DNA of 64,000 nt from Oceanobacillus jordanicus (lineage in GTDB: Bacteria; Bacillota; Bacilli; Bacillales; Amphibacillaceae). Every line of letters begins with the position of its first letter. Positions within the stretch are counted from its first letter, which is position 1. This document shows positions 33,818-42,258 of this stretch, piece after piece. The stretch lies in NCBI RefSeq assembly GCF_022095695.1, contig NZ_JAIFZM010000013.1, positions 1 to 64,000 on the forward strand, written 5' to 3'. The translations under genes and the position numbers were made by a program. A model generated the notes under the pieces. The model did no database searches and had not been told where the DNA came from. It saw nothing but the letters and a program-made list of their open reading frames with translations.

Positions 33818-35608
33818 CTATTGTGTAAACTCGATAAATTCCTCAACATCCTTCACACATAATTGAATAGCATCTTCCCAGAAATCAGGTTTCGTTAAGT
33901 CGACATTCATATGCTTCATGGCAAGATCCTCTACATTCATTCTACCAGTGTCACGTAGCAATTCAATGTATGCATCCTCAAAGTTTTCCCCTTGTTCTTT
34001 GGCGGCAGCATAAATTCCAAGGCTGAATAAATACCCAAAGGTGTACGGGAAGTTATAAAATGGAACACCCGTAATATGGAAATGTAGTTTAGAAGACCAG
34101 AAATTAGGATCATATTCATCCAGTGCATCCTGATAAGCTTCCTTCTGGGCCTCTACCATGATCTCATTCAGGCGGTTAACCGATACAAGCCCTTCTTTTC
34201 TTTCTTCATAAAAACGGTTCTCAAAGATAAAACGTGCATGTATATTCATGAAGAATGCTACACTACGTTGAATTTTATCTTCAAGCAGTCCGATTTTCTC
34301 TTCTTTATTTTGTGCATTTTTAACCGAAGCATCTGCTACAATCATTTCAGCGAACGTGGAAGCTGTCTCCGCAACATTCATCGCATAACGCTGATTTAAC
34401 CCATTCACATCATTCATAACATGCTGGTGATAGGCATGGCCTAGTTCATGAGCCAAAGTAGCAATATTTGAAGACGTCCCAGAGAATGTCATAAAGATTC
34501 TAGTTTGCTCACTATCAGGGAAGCTTGTACAGAACCCACCAGGTCGCTTGCCAGCACGGTCTTCTGCCTCAATCCAGCGTTTGTCAAAGGCCATTTGAGC
34601 AAAGTCGGCCATTTTGGGACTGAATTTACCGAAATGGTCTACAATAAACTTACTTGCCTCAGTATAGCTCGATTTTTTCACAGTATTTGTTAATGGTGCT
34701 CCAATATCATACATGCTCATTTTTTCTAGCCCAAGAAGGTCTGCTTTTTTCTCTAAATATTTAACAAAGTGCTTTTTATTATTCGAAATAGCTGTCCACA
34801 TTGCGTCAAGTGTTTCCTGCTTCATTCGGTTAATTGCAAGTGGCTCCTTAAGAACACTCTTCCAATTACGATGCTTATAAGTTTGCAGTCGGAATCCAGC
34901 TAAATGGTTTAATGTCTGACCAAAAAGGGCGGATTGTTCCTTCCATGCCTCCCCCAGCTTATCAAAAACAGCCTTTCTTACTTTACGATCTGGATGACCT
35001 AATTTATTAGATGCCTGCCCGACAGATAGAGACTTCACTTTATTATCTTCTTCTACTTCCACTGTCATTTTTCCAACGATTGTATCATACATTTGACTCC
35101 AGCCGTGATAACCATCAACTCCAAGATCATTGATTAGCACTTCCTGTTCAACAGATAGAAGCTCCTTTGCCTGTTCTCTGTATTCGTTAAGGACAAAGGA
35201 AAGCTCCGCTAAACCATCATGCTGAAGTAATGTAACCCATGTGGTATCTTCTATGGCAACTAGCTTTTGTACGAACTTCGACATGATGGCATCTAATTCT
35301 GCCCGCAATTCGCTACGTTTACCAACTAGAAGACTTGCTTTCTCGTCCGTTACATCCTGTGCGCTTAGACAACTGATAAACGCGGAAGCTTCTCTTAACT
35401 TTTTCATTACACTCTCAAGCTCGTTTACTACACCAGTTAACTGTTCTGCTTCCACATTACCATCTTCTGGAGTAAATGCCTCTACTTCAGCTGAGAATGT
35501 TTCTTTATCCTTTTGAATGTCTTTAAGATATGTACGAAATGCTTCTGAATCGCTTCCCCCTGGAAAAATCACATCTAAATCCCATGTTGGGTTATACGTT
35601 TGTTGCAT
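33818..35608 (-). CDS. pepF: Oligoendopeptidase F (M3 metallopeptidase)
   Basis: 596 residues from the ATG eight bases after GAGGAG; a GTG/ATG five codons upstream is inside the ribosome site. It cleaves short peptides in the cytoplasm. The zinc motif is LAHELGHAYHQHV (HExxH), with a downstream ETASTFAEM Glu ligand. This length matches pepF of Bacillus. It is transcribed alone. Confidence 0.93.
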   Translation of the reverse strand: MQQTYNPTWDLDVIFPGGSDSEAFRTYLKDIQKDKETFSAEVEAFTPEDGNVEAEQLTGVVNELESVMKKLREASAFISCLSAQDVTDEKASLLVGKRSELRAELDAIMSKFVQKLVAIEDTTWVTLLQHDGLAELSFVLNEYREQAKELLSVEQEVLINDLGVDGYHGWSQMYDTIVGKMTVEVEEDNKVKSLSVGQASNKLGHPDRKVRKAVFDKLGEAWKEQSALFGQTLNHLAGFRLQTYKHRNWKSVLKEPLAINRMKQETLDAMWTAISNNKKHFVKYLEKKADLLGLEKMSMYDIGAPLTNTVKKSSYTEASKFIVDHFGKFSPKMADFAQMAFDKRWIEAEDRAGKRPGGFCTSFPDSEQTRIFMTFSGTSSNIATLAHELGHAYHQHVMNDVNGLNQRYAMNVAETASTFAEMIVADASVKNAQNKEEKIGLLEDKIQRSVAFFMNIHARFIFENRFYEERKEGLVSVNRLNEIMVEAQKEAYQDALDEYDPNFWSSKLHFHITGVPFYNFPYTFGYLFSLGIYAAAKEQGENFEDAYIELLRDTGRMNVEDLAMKHMNVDLTKPDFWEDAIQLCVKDVEEFIEFTQ

Positions 35609-35781
35609 AAAATATCTCCTCATTCCATCATTTATATTTGTTTCATTTTACCCTATCTTTTTATTATAACGAAAAATGAAATAATTTTCATCTTGAAGAA
35701 TTTTCTTTTTTCAAGAAATTTAGCAAATTTCGATTTAGGGTGTTCAAAAATAGCGCTCATTATCTTGAAAGATAACAAAGG

Positions 35782-35805
35782 CTCCCCAAGCGGGTGCTCA
35801 GGGAG
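35782..35805 (-). terminator. Possible terminator after holin gene
   Basis: CTCCC-TGAGC on the minus strand pairs with GCTTGGGGAG (two wobble pairs) around ACCC. The following T-run is weak (CCTTTGTTATCTTTC). Confidence 0.45.
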
Positions 35806-35811
35806 TAATGA

Positions 35812-36063
35812 TTATTTCGTTTTCTTTGTTAGCTTCGTTAACCCATTATTCTCAAGCGTTTTCCTTTGTTGCTTACCTTTTTCTGTAATGTAATTATTTT
35901 TAAACCACGCAATGAGTGAAGATACCATCGTAAACGTTACTGCAACAAACTGCTCTACTAATTCACTATCAATTGGTAAAGGGGATTTGCCAAATATGAC
36001 GAGCGTTTGATTAATAAGGGCAACGAATAAAACAAATGATCGAATTAGAGTACCTCTGTCCAC
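35812..36063 (-). CDS. xhlB: XhlB-like SPP1-family holin
   Basis: 83 residues. MDRGTLIRSFVLFVALINQTLVIFGKSPLP and AWFKNNYITEKGKQQRK match B. subtilis XhlB of prophage PBSX, an SPP1-family holin. Two membrane segments, the short charged tail and GTG start after GGAGGGG are as expected. In PBSX it stands beside an amidase and XhlA. Here it is alone, with no phage gene on either side. It may be a domesticated holin, or the last trace of a prophage. Confidence 0.85.
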   Translation of the reverse strand: MDRGTLIRSFVLFVALINQTLVIFGKSPLPIDSELVEQFVAVTFTMVSSLIAWFKNNYITEKGKQQRKTLENNGLTKLTKKTK

Positions 36064-36161
36064 TTATTTCCCCTCCTGTCTTTACTCCATACTACGATTT
36101 CGCTTAGCAATTGGAACGGCAAACTATTGGGTAAAAGAAAAATAGGGAGGATTTTTATTAC

Positions 36162-36190
36162 TTGACAATACAAGTTTATCATTCTATACT
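36162..36190 (+). promoter_or_regulatory. Sigma-A promoter of YceI gene
   Basis: TTGACA, 17 bp, TATACT: a near-consensus vegetative promoter ending 55 bp before the yceI start. Confidence 0.85.
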
Positions 36191-36245
36191 AAGTAACATA
36201 AAGTAACTTACGTATTAATAACTTACCTTTGGAGGGATTTTTAAG

Positions 36246-36782
36246 ATGACAAGAACAGTATGGAATGTAGACGTAGTACACAGTGAAATTGGCTTCTCCG
36301 TAAAACACATGATGATTTCTAAAGCAAAAGGAGTTTTCAAAGAGTTTGATGCTGTTATCGAAGCAGATGTTGAGGACCTTACAGATTCTAAAGTAGAAGT
36401 AACGATTGATGTTAATAGCATCGAAACACGTAATAAAGATCGTGACGATCATTTGCGCTCAGGTGATTTCTTCGATGTAGAAAATCATCCTAAAATTACA
36501 TTTGTTGCAACAGATATTAAGAAAAAATCTGACAGTGAATATGATGTTACTGGCGATTTAACAATTCGCGGAACTACAAAGCCTGTTACGGTTGATGTAG
36601 AATTCGAAGGACAAAGTAAAGACCCAATGAGCGGAAATATTGTTGCTGGATTCAGTGGGAAAACAAAAGTAAACCGTAAAGAGTTTGGACTTACATGGAA
36701 TGCAGCTGTTGAAACAGGTGGCGTTCTAATCGGTGAAGATGTTACAATCAATTTTGAAATTGAAGCACATAAAGCAGAATAA
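36246..36782 (+). CDS. yceI: YceI-family protein
   Basis: 178 residues. YceI-family lipocalin-like barrel: WNVDVVHSEIGFSVKHMMISKAKGVF opening, KVEVTIDVNSIETRNKDRDDHLRSGDFFDVE and the GNIVAGFSGKTKVNRKEFGLTWN repeat. The barrel binds isoprenoid-like molecules in bacteria, but the physiological role is uncertain. There is no signal peptide, so this one is cytoplasmic, as in Firmicutes. The strong promoter suggests high expression. Confidence 0.92.
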   Translation: MTRTVWNVDVVHSEIGFSVKHMMISKAKGVFKEFDAVIEADVEDLTDSKVEVTIDVNSIETRNKDRDDHLRSGDFFDVENHPKITFVATDIKKKSDSEYDVTGDLTIRGTTKPVTVDVEFEGQSKDPMSGNIVAGFSGKTKVNRKEFGLTWNAAVETGGVLIGEDVTINFEIEAHKAE

Positions 36783-36795
36783 TTTAACTTAGAAT

Positions 36796-36830
36796 ACAGC
36801 AGGTTCCTATAAGGAAGCCTGCTGTTTTGT
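36796..36830 (+). terminator. Terminator after yceI
   Basis: CAGCAGG-TTCC pairs with GGAA-CCTGCTG around TATA, followed by TTTTGTT. Confidence 0.87.
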
Positions 36831-36847
36831 TCTACTATAGTAGTTAT

Positions 36848-37705
36848 TTAGGAAGATTCACCCGTAAAATGGTCCACAGAGTCTGATGAAAGGATTCTAA
36901 CAACCATTCTCCCGTCAGTAGCATGTGCTCTGATTAATAATGGTTGATTATATCTGTTTTTAAATACAAAGTCCGGGCCCCACCAGCTTACGGTCGCATC
37001 TCTTCCATCAGGTACGTAGGGAACACTTCTACTATGGGCGTATCGCTCCAAGATTTGTATACCTTTCAAATCCACAGCATTAAAAAGGGTGGAGGAAACC
37101 TGGCAAATGCCTCCGCCAATATCTTCAGCAAGCTCTCCTTTCACAATGACAGGAGCACGTTTATAACCTCTTTGTGCTGTTCTCTCCCCTACTACATCAT
37201 TAAAAGAAAAAGATTCACCTGGAAAAACGACGTGACTATCAATTGCTGCCGTTGCTAATGCAATGTTATCCGCCCTCTCTTTATTCCCCTTTTTATAAAA
37301 AGTGGTATAGCTTCCCAGTTCTTTTGTCTGTATTTCTTTGAGCAATGATTGATCAACTTTGGGGTATACCGGCATAGTTGGGACCGTAATACGCTTCATA
37401 TCTTGCTCATAATAAGCACTTCGAAATAATACTTGAAAGGCTTCTTTATCCAACATCCTGCCAGGTACCTCTGTAATGAGTTCATTATTCTCTGACCAAT
37501 GGGCATTTTTCGGTTCAATGGCAACCTTCTTTTCTAATTCACTTATCAATGCCTGCAATTTAACTTCATCAATAAATGGCGTTTCTTGAAAGGGATAGAG
37601 TCCATATTGGCTGATTTCTACCTTATCAAGTTTCACGCTACCTATAGCAAACACATTTGAAGCCATACAACTTAATAAAAATACAAGAAGTAAAAGAATA
37701 CGCAT
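36848..37705 (-). CDS. VanW-family exported protein
   Basis: 285 residues from the ATG eight bases after AAGGAGG. A signal segment (MRILLLLVFLLSCMASNVFA) leads into a YoaR/VanW-like body. The VanW domain runs from about residue 165 (GESFSFNDVVGERTAQRGYKR) through GGGICQVSSTLFNA to SWWGPDFVFKNR. VanW proteins are linked to peptidoglycan or sporulation in Bacillaceae but have no known reaction. The signal might be a lipoprotein type because of LSCMAS, but the spacing is not typical. Confidence 0.85.
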   Translation of the reverse strand: MRILLLLVFLLSCMASNVFAIGSVKLDKVEISQYGLYPFQETPFIDEVKLQALISELEKKVAIEPKNAHWSENNELITEVPGRMLDKEAFQVLFRSAYYEQDMKRITVPTMPVYPKVDQSLLKEIQTKELGSYTTFYKKGNKERADNIALATAAIDSHVVFPGESFSFNDVVGERTAQRGYKRAPVIVKGELAEDIGGGICQVSSTLFNAVDLKGIQILERYAHSRSVPYVPDGRDATVSWWGPDFVFKNRYNQPLLIRAHATDGRMVVRILSSDSVDHFTGESS

Positions 37706-37760
37706 ATCGCCAACCTCCTTCACTTAGTATGAGGAAAGAGGTTGTAATACATTCCTTTAT

Positions 37761-38012
37761 TTAAAAAAGGTAAATAAAAAAAGCGAGCAGTGCAAGCGTA
37801 ATCGTTATCGTGTAGATCCAGATTTGGGTACGTACATTTGATTTCAAAGAGGTAGATTCATATTCTAAAGAACGGGACAATTGGTCTTCAATCGTGTCCC
37901 CTTCTTCTTCATACTTTTTCATTTTTCGCTCCTCTTGCTTTAGTGCAAAGAACGTTCCCAATATTGCAAGTATAAACAGGAAAATTAAAAATACAATTAA
38001 GCCGTTATGCAC
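37761..38012 (-). CDS. Small two-segment membrane protein
   Basis: 83 residues from a GTG seven bases after GGAGGG; an ATG five codons upstream lies before that ribosome site. Membrane segments at about 4-20 and 62-82 flank a charged cytoplasmic loop rich in Lys and Glu. No family was recognised. It is followed (on the minus strand) by the VanW gene and preceded by a terminator for the next small gene. Confidence 0.6.
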   Translation of the reverse strand: MHNGLIVFLIFLFILAILGTFFALKQEERKMKKYEEEGDTIEDQLSRSLEYESTSLKSNVRTQIWIYTITITLALLAFFIYLF

Positions 38013-38030
38013 CTGACTTCCCTCCATAGT

Positions 38031-38060
38031 AAAAAGCCACCCAGCTAAACTGGATGGCCT
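38031..38060 (-). terminator. Terminator after the 33-residue gene
   Basis: GGCCATCCAG on the minus strand pairs with CTGGGTGGC around TTTAG and is followed by TTTTTAC. It lies directly after the stop codon of the small gene at 38066. Confidence 0.75.
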
Positions 38061-38065
38061 TGTAT

Positions 38066-38167
38066 TTATCTAAAATCCCTTGAATCTTCCATGTAGTCAC
38101 TGAGTAATCTAAACCCTACCAACGAAGCAAGTACAAGTAAAAACCCACATAATGTTTTATTCTTCAT
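38066..38167 (-). CDS. 33-residue small membrane-type protein
   Basis: MKNKTLCGFLLVLASLVGFR and a charged ending SDYMEDSRDFR: one membrane segment. GGAGG precedes the ATG by nine bases and a good terminator follows at once, which makes a real gene plausible even though it is far too short for ORF finders. The family is not recognised. Confidence 0.55.
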   Translation of the reverse strand: MKNKTLCGFLLVLASLVGFRLLSDYMEDSRDFR

Positions 38168-38219
38168 TCATTACTACCTCCTCGTAATTATCTCGTTCAA
38201 TTATGACTATTTTTTTAAT

Positions 38220-39434
38220 TTAGAATGGACGGAACTTACCTTTTTTAAGAACCAGCTTCGCTCCACCAAGTAAGAATAGGGAACGGTTATCTACAACTTT
38301 CTTCATAGCTGCAGCTGATTTACCAGAAAGCTTATATCCTGACATAACATTACCAATACCATCAGAATGTCCAAGTGAAGCTACAGTACCTTTATCACTA
38401 AATACAAACTCCTCTACTGGCTGATTTGTGATTAGTGCTTTTAGATTTGCTGCAACAACGTCTGCTTCCTGCATTGCCAATTGGGCAGTTGATGGATAAG
38501 GACGATCTGCTTCTTTGTTCCATACCCATGAGCAGTCTCCAATAACAAACATGTCCTCTACGCCTTCTGGACGAAGATCACTATTCACGTTAACTTTTCC
38601 TTTTACTAGTTCAAAACCAGATTCACCAAGAACAGAGCTAGCTTTTACGCCACCAGTCCAAACGATTGTTCCAGCTTTGATTAATTCTTTGTCATCACCA
38701 ACAATGAATCCTTCAGATGTAGCTTCAGAAATTGCGGCACCGATTTTAAGCTCAACTCCACGATCTTCTAAAGATTTTTTAGCATAATCAACTAGTTCTT
38801 TATCGAACATTGGAAGAATAGAAGGTGCTGCCTCTACGTTAATAATACGGACCTTACTACGGTCAATGTCGTATTTTTTGCATAGCTCTGGTACTTTTTG
38901 AGCTAGTTCACCAACAAACTCAATTCCAGTGAAGCCTGCTCCACCAACAAGAATGTTTAAGCTTTCTTCACTTACATTCTCTTCATTATTATATTTGGCG
39001 AATTGATATTCAATGTGCTCACTAATTAGACGGCTTGAATCGATGTCTTCAATAGCGAAAGCATGCTCAGCCATCCCTTTAATTCCAAAATCATTGGATT
39101 CAAACCCTAGAGCAACGACTAGATAATCGTATTCAATTTCGCTGTTTTCTAGAACAACGCGCTTTTCATCTTTGTTAATTTTAACTACAGAATCGTATAC
39201 GAGTCTAACGCGATTTGGGCTCACCACATCGCTGATCATCACACGCGCCTGATTCGGGTTAATTGTTCCCGCAGCTACTTCATGCAGCCAAGTTGTTTCA
39301 TAGTGGTAGTTATGTTTGTTTACCAGTACGATCTCTGCCTGTTCTGCTGTTAATTGTTTTGTTAGTCGTTTTGCTGTAGTAAGACCTGCGTAACCAGCTC
39401 CTAGTACAACTATTTTTGGAATGCTTGTACTCAT
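38220..39434 (-). CDS. yumB: Type II NADH dehydrogenase-like flavoprotein (YumB-like)
   Basis: 404 residues from the ATG behind AAGGTGG; a longer frame lacks a start signal. FAD-binding VLGAGYAGL (near residue 9) and NAD-binding VGGAGFTGIEF (near 165) Rossmann motifs are both present. FVIGDCSW completes the flavin site. It closely resembles B. subtilis YumB. Such enzymes pass electrons from NADH to quinone at the membrane; the C terminus (LLGGAKLVLKKGKFRPF) would make the membrane contact. Confidence 0.9.
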   Translation of the reverse strand: MSTSIPKIVVLGAGYAGLTTAKRLTKQLTAEQAEIVLVNKHNYHYETTWLHEVAAGTINPNQARVMISDVVSPNRVRLVYDSVVKINKDEKRVVLENSEIEYDYLVVALGFESNDFGIKGMAEHAFAIEDIDSSRLISEHIEYQFAKYNNEENVSEESLNILVGGAGFTGIEFVGELAQKVPELCKKYDIDRSKVRIINVEAAPSILPMFDKELVDYAKKSLEDRGVELKIGAAISEATSEGFIVGDDKELIKAGTIVWTGGVKASSVLGESGFELVKGKVNVNSDLRPEGVEDMFVIGDCSWVWNKEADRPYPSTAQLAMQEADVVAANLKALITNQPVEEFVFSDKGTVASLGHSDGIGNVMSGYKLSGKSAAAMKKVVDNRSLFLLGGAKLVLKKGKFRPF

Positions 39435-39652
39435 TAAAACTTCCACCTTTCTTGAATATACTCTATAATACAAAAGTTAAAGCGTTCAGAATAATAGATA
39501 ATATACTTGAATCCTATTCAAGCTCGCTAAAAACTTTTTTTATAATACCTTTATAATAGCAAAGATTTATTAAATAGGCTAATAATCAGTTGTATCTATT
39601 AGATAACAAAACGTTTTAATAAGGGTTTATATTAAATCTATTAGCCCTTAAA

Positions 39653-40435
39653 TTACTGATTTTCTTTAGCTTTATTGTCTTGTTGAGAATTTGCTTTTTC
39701 ACCTGGTTTTTCCTCTTTAGGTTCATCATCTTCCTTATCAGAACCTTCCTCTTTTTCGTCATCTGTTGCAGGAGGGTTTTTCACTGGATCATCCTTGTTA
39801 TCAGAATCTGTTGGCTTCGTATCTTCAACAGGTTTTTCTTCTTTTTCGTCTTCCTCTACTGATTCACTAGGAGATTCCCCTTCTCCCCCTTTATCTTGCT
39901 CTGTTTCTTGATCAGTGCCACTATTTGTATTGCCACTATCACTTGATGATTTTTCAGTCTTTTTATCAGTAGTGTTTTCATTTTTGTTACTCTTGTTTCC
40001 TTGATTTGTAGAGGAAGATTTCTGGTTATGTGTAGACACATTTGGGTAAGTAGAAACTGTAGTGCTAGCTTCTGCGTCATCTTCTTCTATAGAAAGTTCT
40101 TCCGATTCATCGTCAACCTGTTCATCCTCTGTCTTTTCTGCCAACAAGCTTGCTTCTTTCATTGCCTCGACAAACAGGGAACTTTTTTGACGCATTAGCT
40201 CCCCTGCAGCCGTGGTTTTTTCTACTGCCGGTTCATCAAATTCATCATTTTCTACGGGGGTAATGATAAGGGCTTCTTCCGCGCCCTTCTCCTCTTCTTT
40301 GTCAACTTCTTCGACCTTTTCTTCTTTACCATATTTATCTTGATTTAGCTCAGATTGGTAAATTCCAGTTATCACAACAGCTACAAATGCTGTTAAGGTG
40401 AGCAAATTAATGACAAGTAATTTTTTATTTTTCAC
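39653..40435 (-). CDS. Anchored, highly acidic low-complexity protein
   Basis: 260 residues from a GTG seven bases after GAGGGAG. One N-terminal membrane segment (KLLVINLLTLTAFVAVVITGI) and then about 230 residues of Glu, Asp, Lys, Ser, Thr, Asn and Pro with no Cys or predicted globular region. The Ser/Asn-rich middle (about 125-165) separates two acidic blocks. It would lie outside the membrane as a flexible negatively charged rod. No family known. SipA-like or peptidoglycan-linking roles cannot be argued from sequence. Confidence 0.68.
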   Translation of the reverse strand: MKNKKLLVINLLTLTAFVAVVITGIYQSELNQDKYGKEEKVEEVDKEEEKGAEEALIITPVENDEFDEPAVEKTTAAGELMRQKSSLFVEAMKEASLLAEKTEDEQVDDESEELSIEEDDAEASTTVSTYPNVSTHNQKSSSTNQGNKSNKNENTTDKKTEKSSSDSGNTNSGTDQETEQDKGGEGESPSESVEEDEKEEKPVEDTKPTDSDNKDDPVKNPPATDDEKEEGSDKEDDEPKEEKPGEKANSQQDNKAKENQ

Positions 40436-40662
40436 AACACCGCTCCCTCACTATATGTATAAAGATGTCAAATTAACACGAACGCTAGTATCTCTTATTA
40501 TTGTAAGCATATTTGCCTATTATTTACAATGGTTTATACTAATAAAGTGGAAGAATTTTCTGTTTCATACCATTCTTTTATTTTGTTGGGCAATAAAAAT
40601 ATACTACCCCACTTTTAGTAGTGTTGCGTACTATTTATCAGTTTCGATAATAGAGAAAAGGA

Positions 40663-40691
40663 TTGACAGCTAACTATTTATGCGTAATAAT
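40663..40691 (+). promoter_or_regulatory. Sigma-A promoter of pyrP
   Basis: TTGACA, 17 bp, AATAAT. It lies just upstream of the PyrR attenuator leader. Confidence 0.75.
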
Positions 40692-40708
40692 AAATAGAAT
40701 AAATTTTA

Positions 40709-40860
40709 CGGTTACCTTTAATCCAGTCCTGTGAGGCTGGCAAGGTGGAACAGATTAGGTCTGTTAAAAGGATGACCTTTGGGAACAGTTACCCAGTGGC
40801 TCTATTCTTTCGATGCAAACACCTTGCCCATCTTAAGGCAAGGTGTTTTTTTCTTGGTTC
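40709..40860 (+). promoter_or_regulatory. PyrR-binding attenuator leader of pyrP
   Basis: The leader has the PyrR-binding loop TCCAGTCCTGTGAGGCTGGC followed by AAGG, then a long antiterminator stretch, and finally a strong terminator: ACACCTTGCC pairs with GGCAAGGTGT and TTTTTT follows (40827-40856). When UMP is plentiful PyrR would bind the loop, free the terminator and cut uptake. Confidence 0.87.
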
Positions 40861-40894
40861 CAAGGTAACCCGTTAATTCAAGGGGGAAATAAAG

Positions 40895-42181
40895 ATGGCA
40901 ACATATCGTGAAATTAAGGTGGATGAACGCCTACCAATACTAAAGAGCTTACCGCTTAGTTTTCAGCACTTATTTGCAATGTTTGGGTCCACCGTACTGG
41001 TTCCTGTTCTGTTTGGAATAAATCCTGCTACCATTTTGTTAATGAACGGAATTGGTACATTAATTTACTTATTTATAACAAAAGGAAAAATTCCAGCCTA
41101 TCTGGGATCGAGCTTTGCCTTCCTTTCACCTGTAGCAGTGGTATTAGGTAATTATGCTGGAGGTGAGGGATATAGCTACGTTCTTGGTGGTTTTCTGGCA
41201 GTAGGGATTGTATTAACCCTTGTTGCCTTTATAGTGAAAATGGTCGGTACAAGTTGGATTGACGTTATTTTCCCACCAGCTGCAATGGGGGCAATCGTAG
41301 CAGTTATCGGACTTGAGCTTGTACCAACAGCTGCCGAGATGGCAGGTTGGATTGCCCCAGCCGATGCAGGAACTAACTGGGTGATGGATACGGATGTAGC
41401 AATTGTTGCGTTATTAACCCTTGCAATTACAATTGTTTGCTGGGTTACCTTGCGGGGGTTTTTAAAAATCATACCTATCTTAATTGGAATTATTGCTGGT
41501 TATATTATTGCTTATTTCTTCGGGTTAGTAGATTTTACACCTGTGAAGGAAGCGGCTTGGATTTCTCTACCTGAATTTTATCAAATGAAATTTGACTGGT
41601 CTGCAATCGTCGTGATCCTCCCAGCAGCGCTAGTTCTTATTCCAGAGCATATTGGACACTTATTTGTAACTGGGAACATAGTGAAAAAGGATCTTGCAAA
41701 AGACCCTGGTCTTGACCGCTCATTAGCCGGAAATGGTATTTCTACAATAATTTCCAGCCTTTTTGGGTCTACACCGAATACGACCTATGGAGAAAATATT
41801 GGAGTACTTGCGATAACACGTGTTTATTCAACTTGGATCATTGGTATAGCAGCCGTTATTGCAGTGGTTCTTTCTTTTATCGGGAAGCTGGCAGCTCTTA
41901 TATCTTCTATCCCTGCGGCTGTAATGGGAGGAATCTCACTCCTATTATTTGGTATTATAGCAGCAAGCGGAATCCGGATGCTTGTCGAAGCAAAAGTAGA
42001 TTACAACCGTTCCACCAACTTAATCCTTACATGTGTTGTGCTTGTCATTGGAATTAGTGGTGTTACCATCCAAATTGGCGAAGTTGCTTTAAAAGGGATG
42101 GGACTGGCAACTATCGTAGCAATAGTCTTAGGAATATTCTTCAAATTGCTAGATACTTTTAAACTGTCAAATGAAGAATAA
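40895..42181 (+). CDS. pyrP: Uracil permease
   Basis: 428 residues, nucleobase-cation symporter-2 (uracil/xanthine) family. SLSFQHLFAMFGSTVLVPVL at the N terminus and the family motif GSTPNTTYGENIGVLAITRV (near residue 293) are diagnostic, as is FGIIAASGIRMLVE. It imports uracil with protons. It stands alone here, not in a pyr operon, but its leader carries the PyrR attenuator. Downstream is a terminator. Confidence 0.93.
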   Translation: MATYREIKVDERLPILKSLPLSFQHLFAMFGSTVLVPVLFGINPATILLMNGIGTLIYLFITKGKIPAYLGSSFAFLSPVAVVLGNYAGGEGYSYVLGGFLAVGIVLTLVAFIVKMVGTSWIDVIFPPAAMGAIVAVIGLELVPTAAEMAGWIAPADAGTNWVMDTDVAIVALLTLAITIVCWVTLRGFLKIIPILIGIIAGYIIAYFFGLVDFTPVKEAAWISLPEFYQMKFDWSAIVVILPAALVLIPEHIGHLFVTGNIVKKDLAKDPGLDRSLAGNGISTIISSLFGSTPNTTYGENIGVLAITRVYSTWIIGIAAVIAVVLSFIGKLAALISSIPAAVMGGISLLLFGIIAASGIRMLVEAKVDYNRSTNLILTCVVLVIGISGVTIQIGEVALKGMGLATIVAIVLGIFFKLLDTFKLSNEE

Positions 42182-42201
42182 TAGATAAAGCAGTACAAAG
42201 T

Positions 42202-42231
42202 GGCTGGGACATAACGTCCCAGCCCTTTTTA
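42202..42231 (+). terminator. Terminator after pyrP
   Basis: GGCTGGGAC pairs with GTCCCAGCC around ATAAC, followed by CTTTTT. Confidence 0.9.
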
Positions 42232-42258
42232 GTTTCTTGGATCTGACGTATAAGTGGC

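Noticed and set aside
35812-36063. A prophage at the holin gene
   Set aside because: Neighbours on both sides (pepF, yceI) are ordinary housekeeping genes; no other phage gene is seen.
40398-40673. 91-residue hydrophobic plus-strand frame upstream of pyrP
   Set aside because: It overlaps the promoter of the acidic protein gene on the other strand and ends in the pyrP promoter. AT-rich spacer explains the hydrophobic product.
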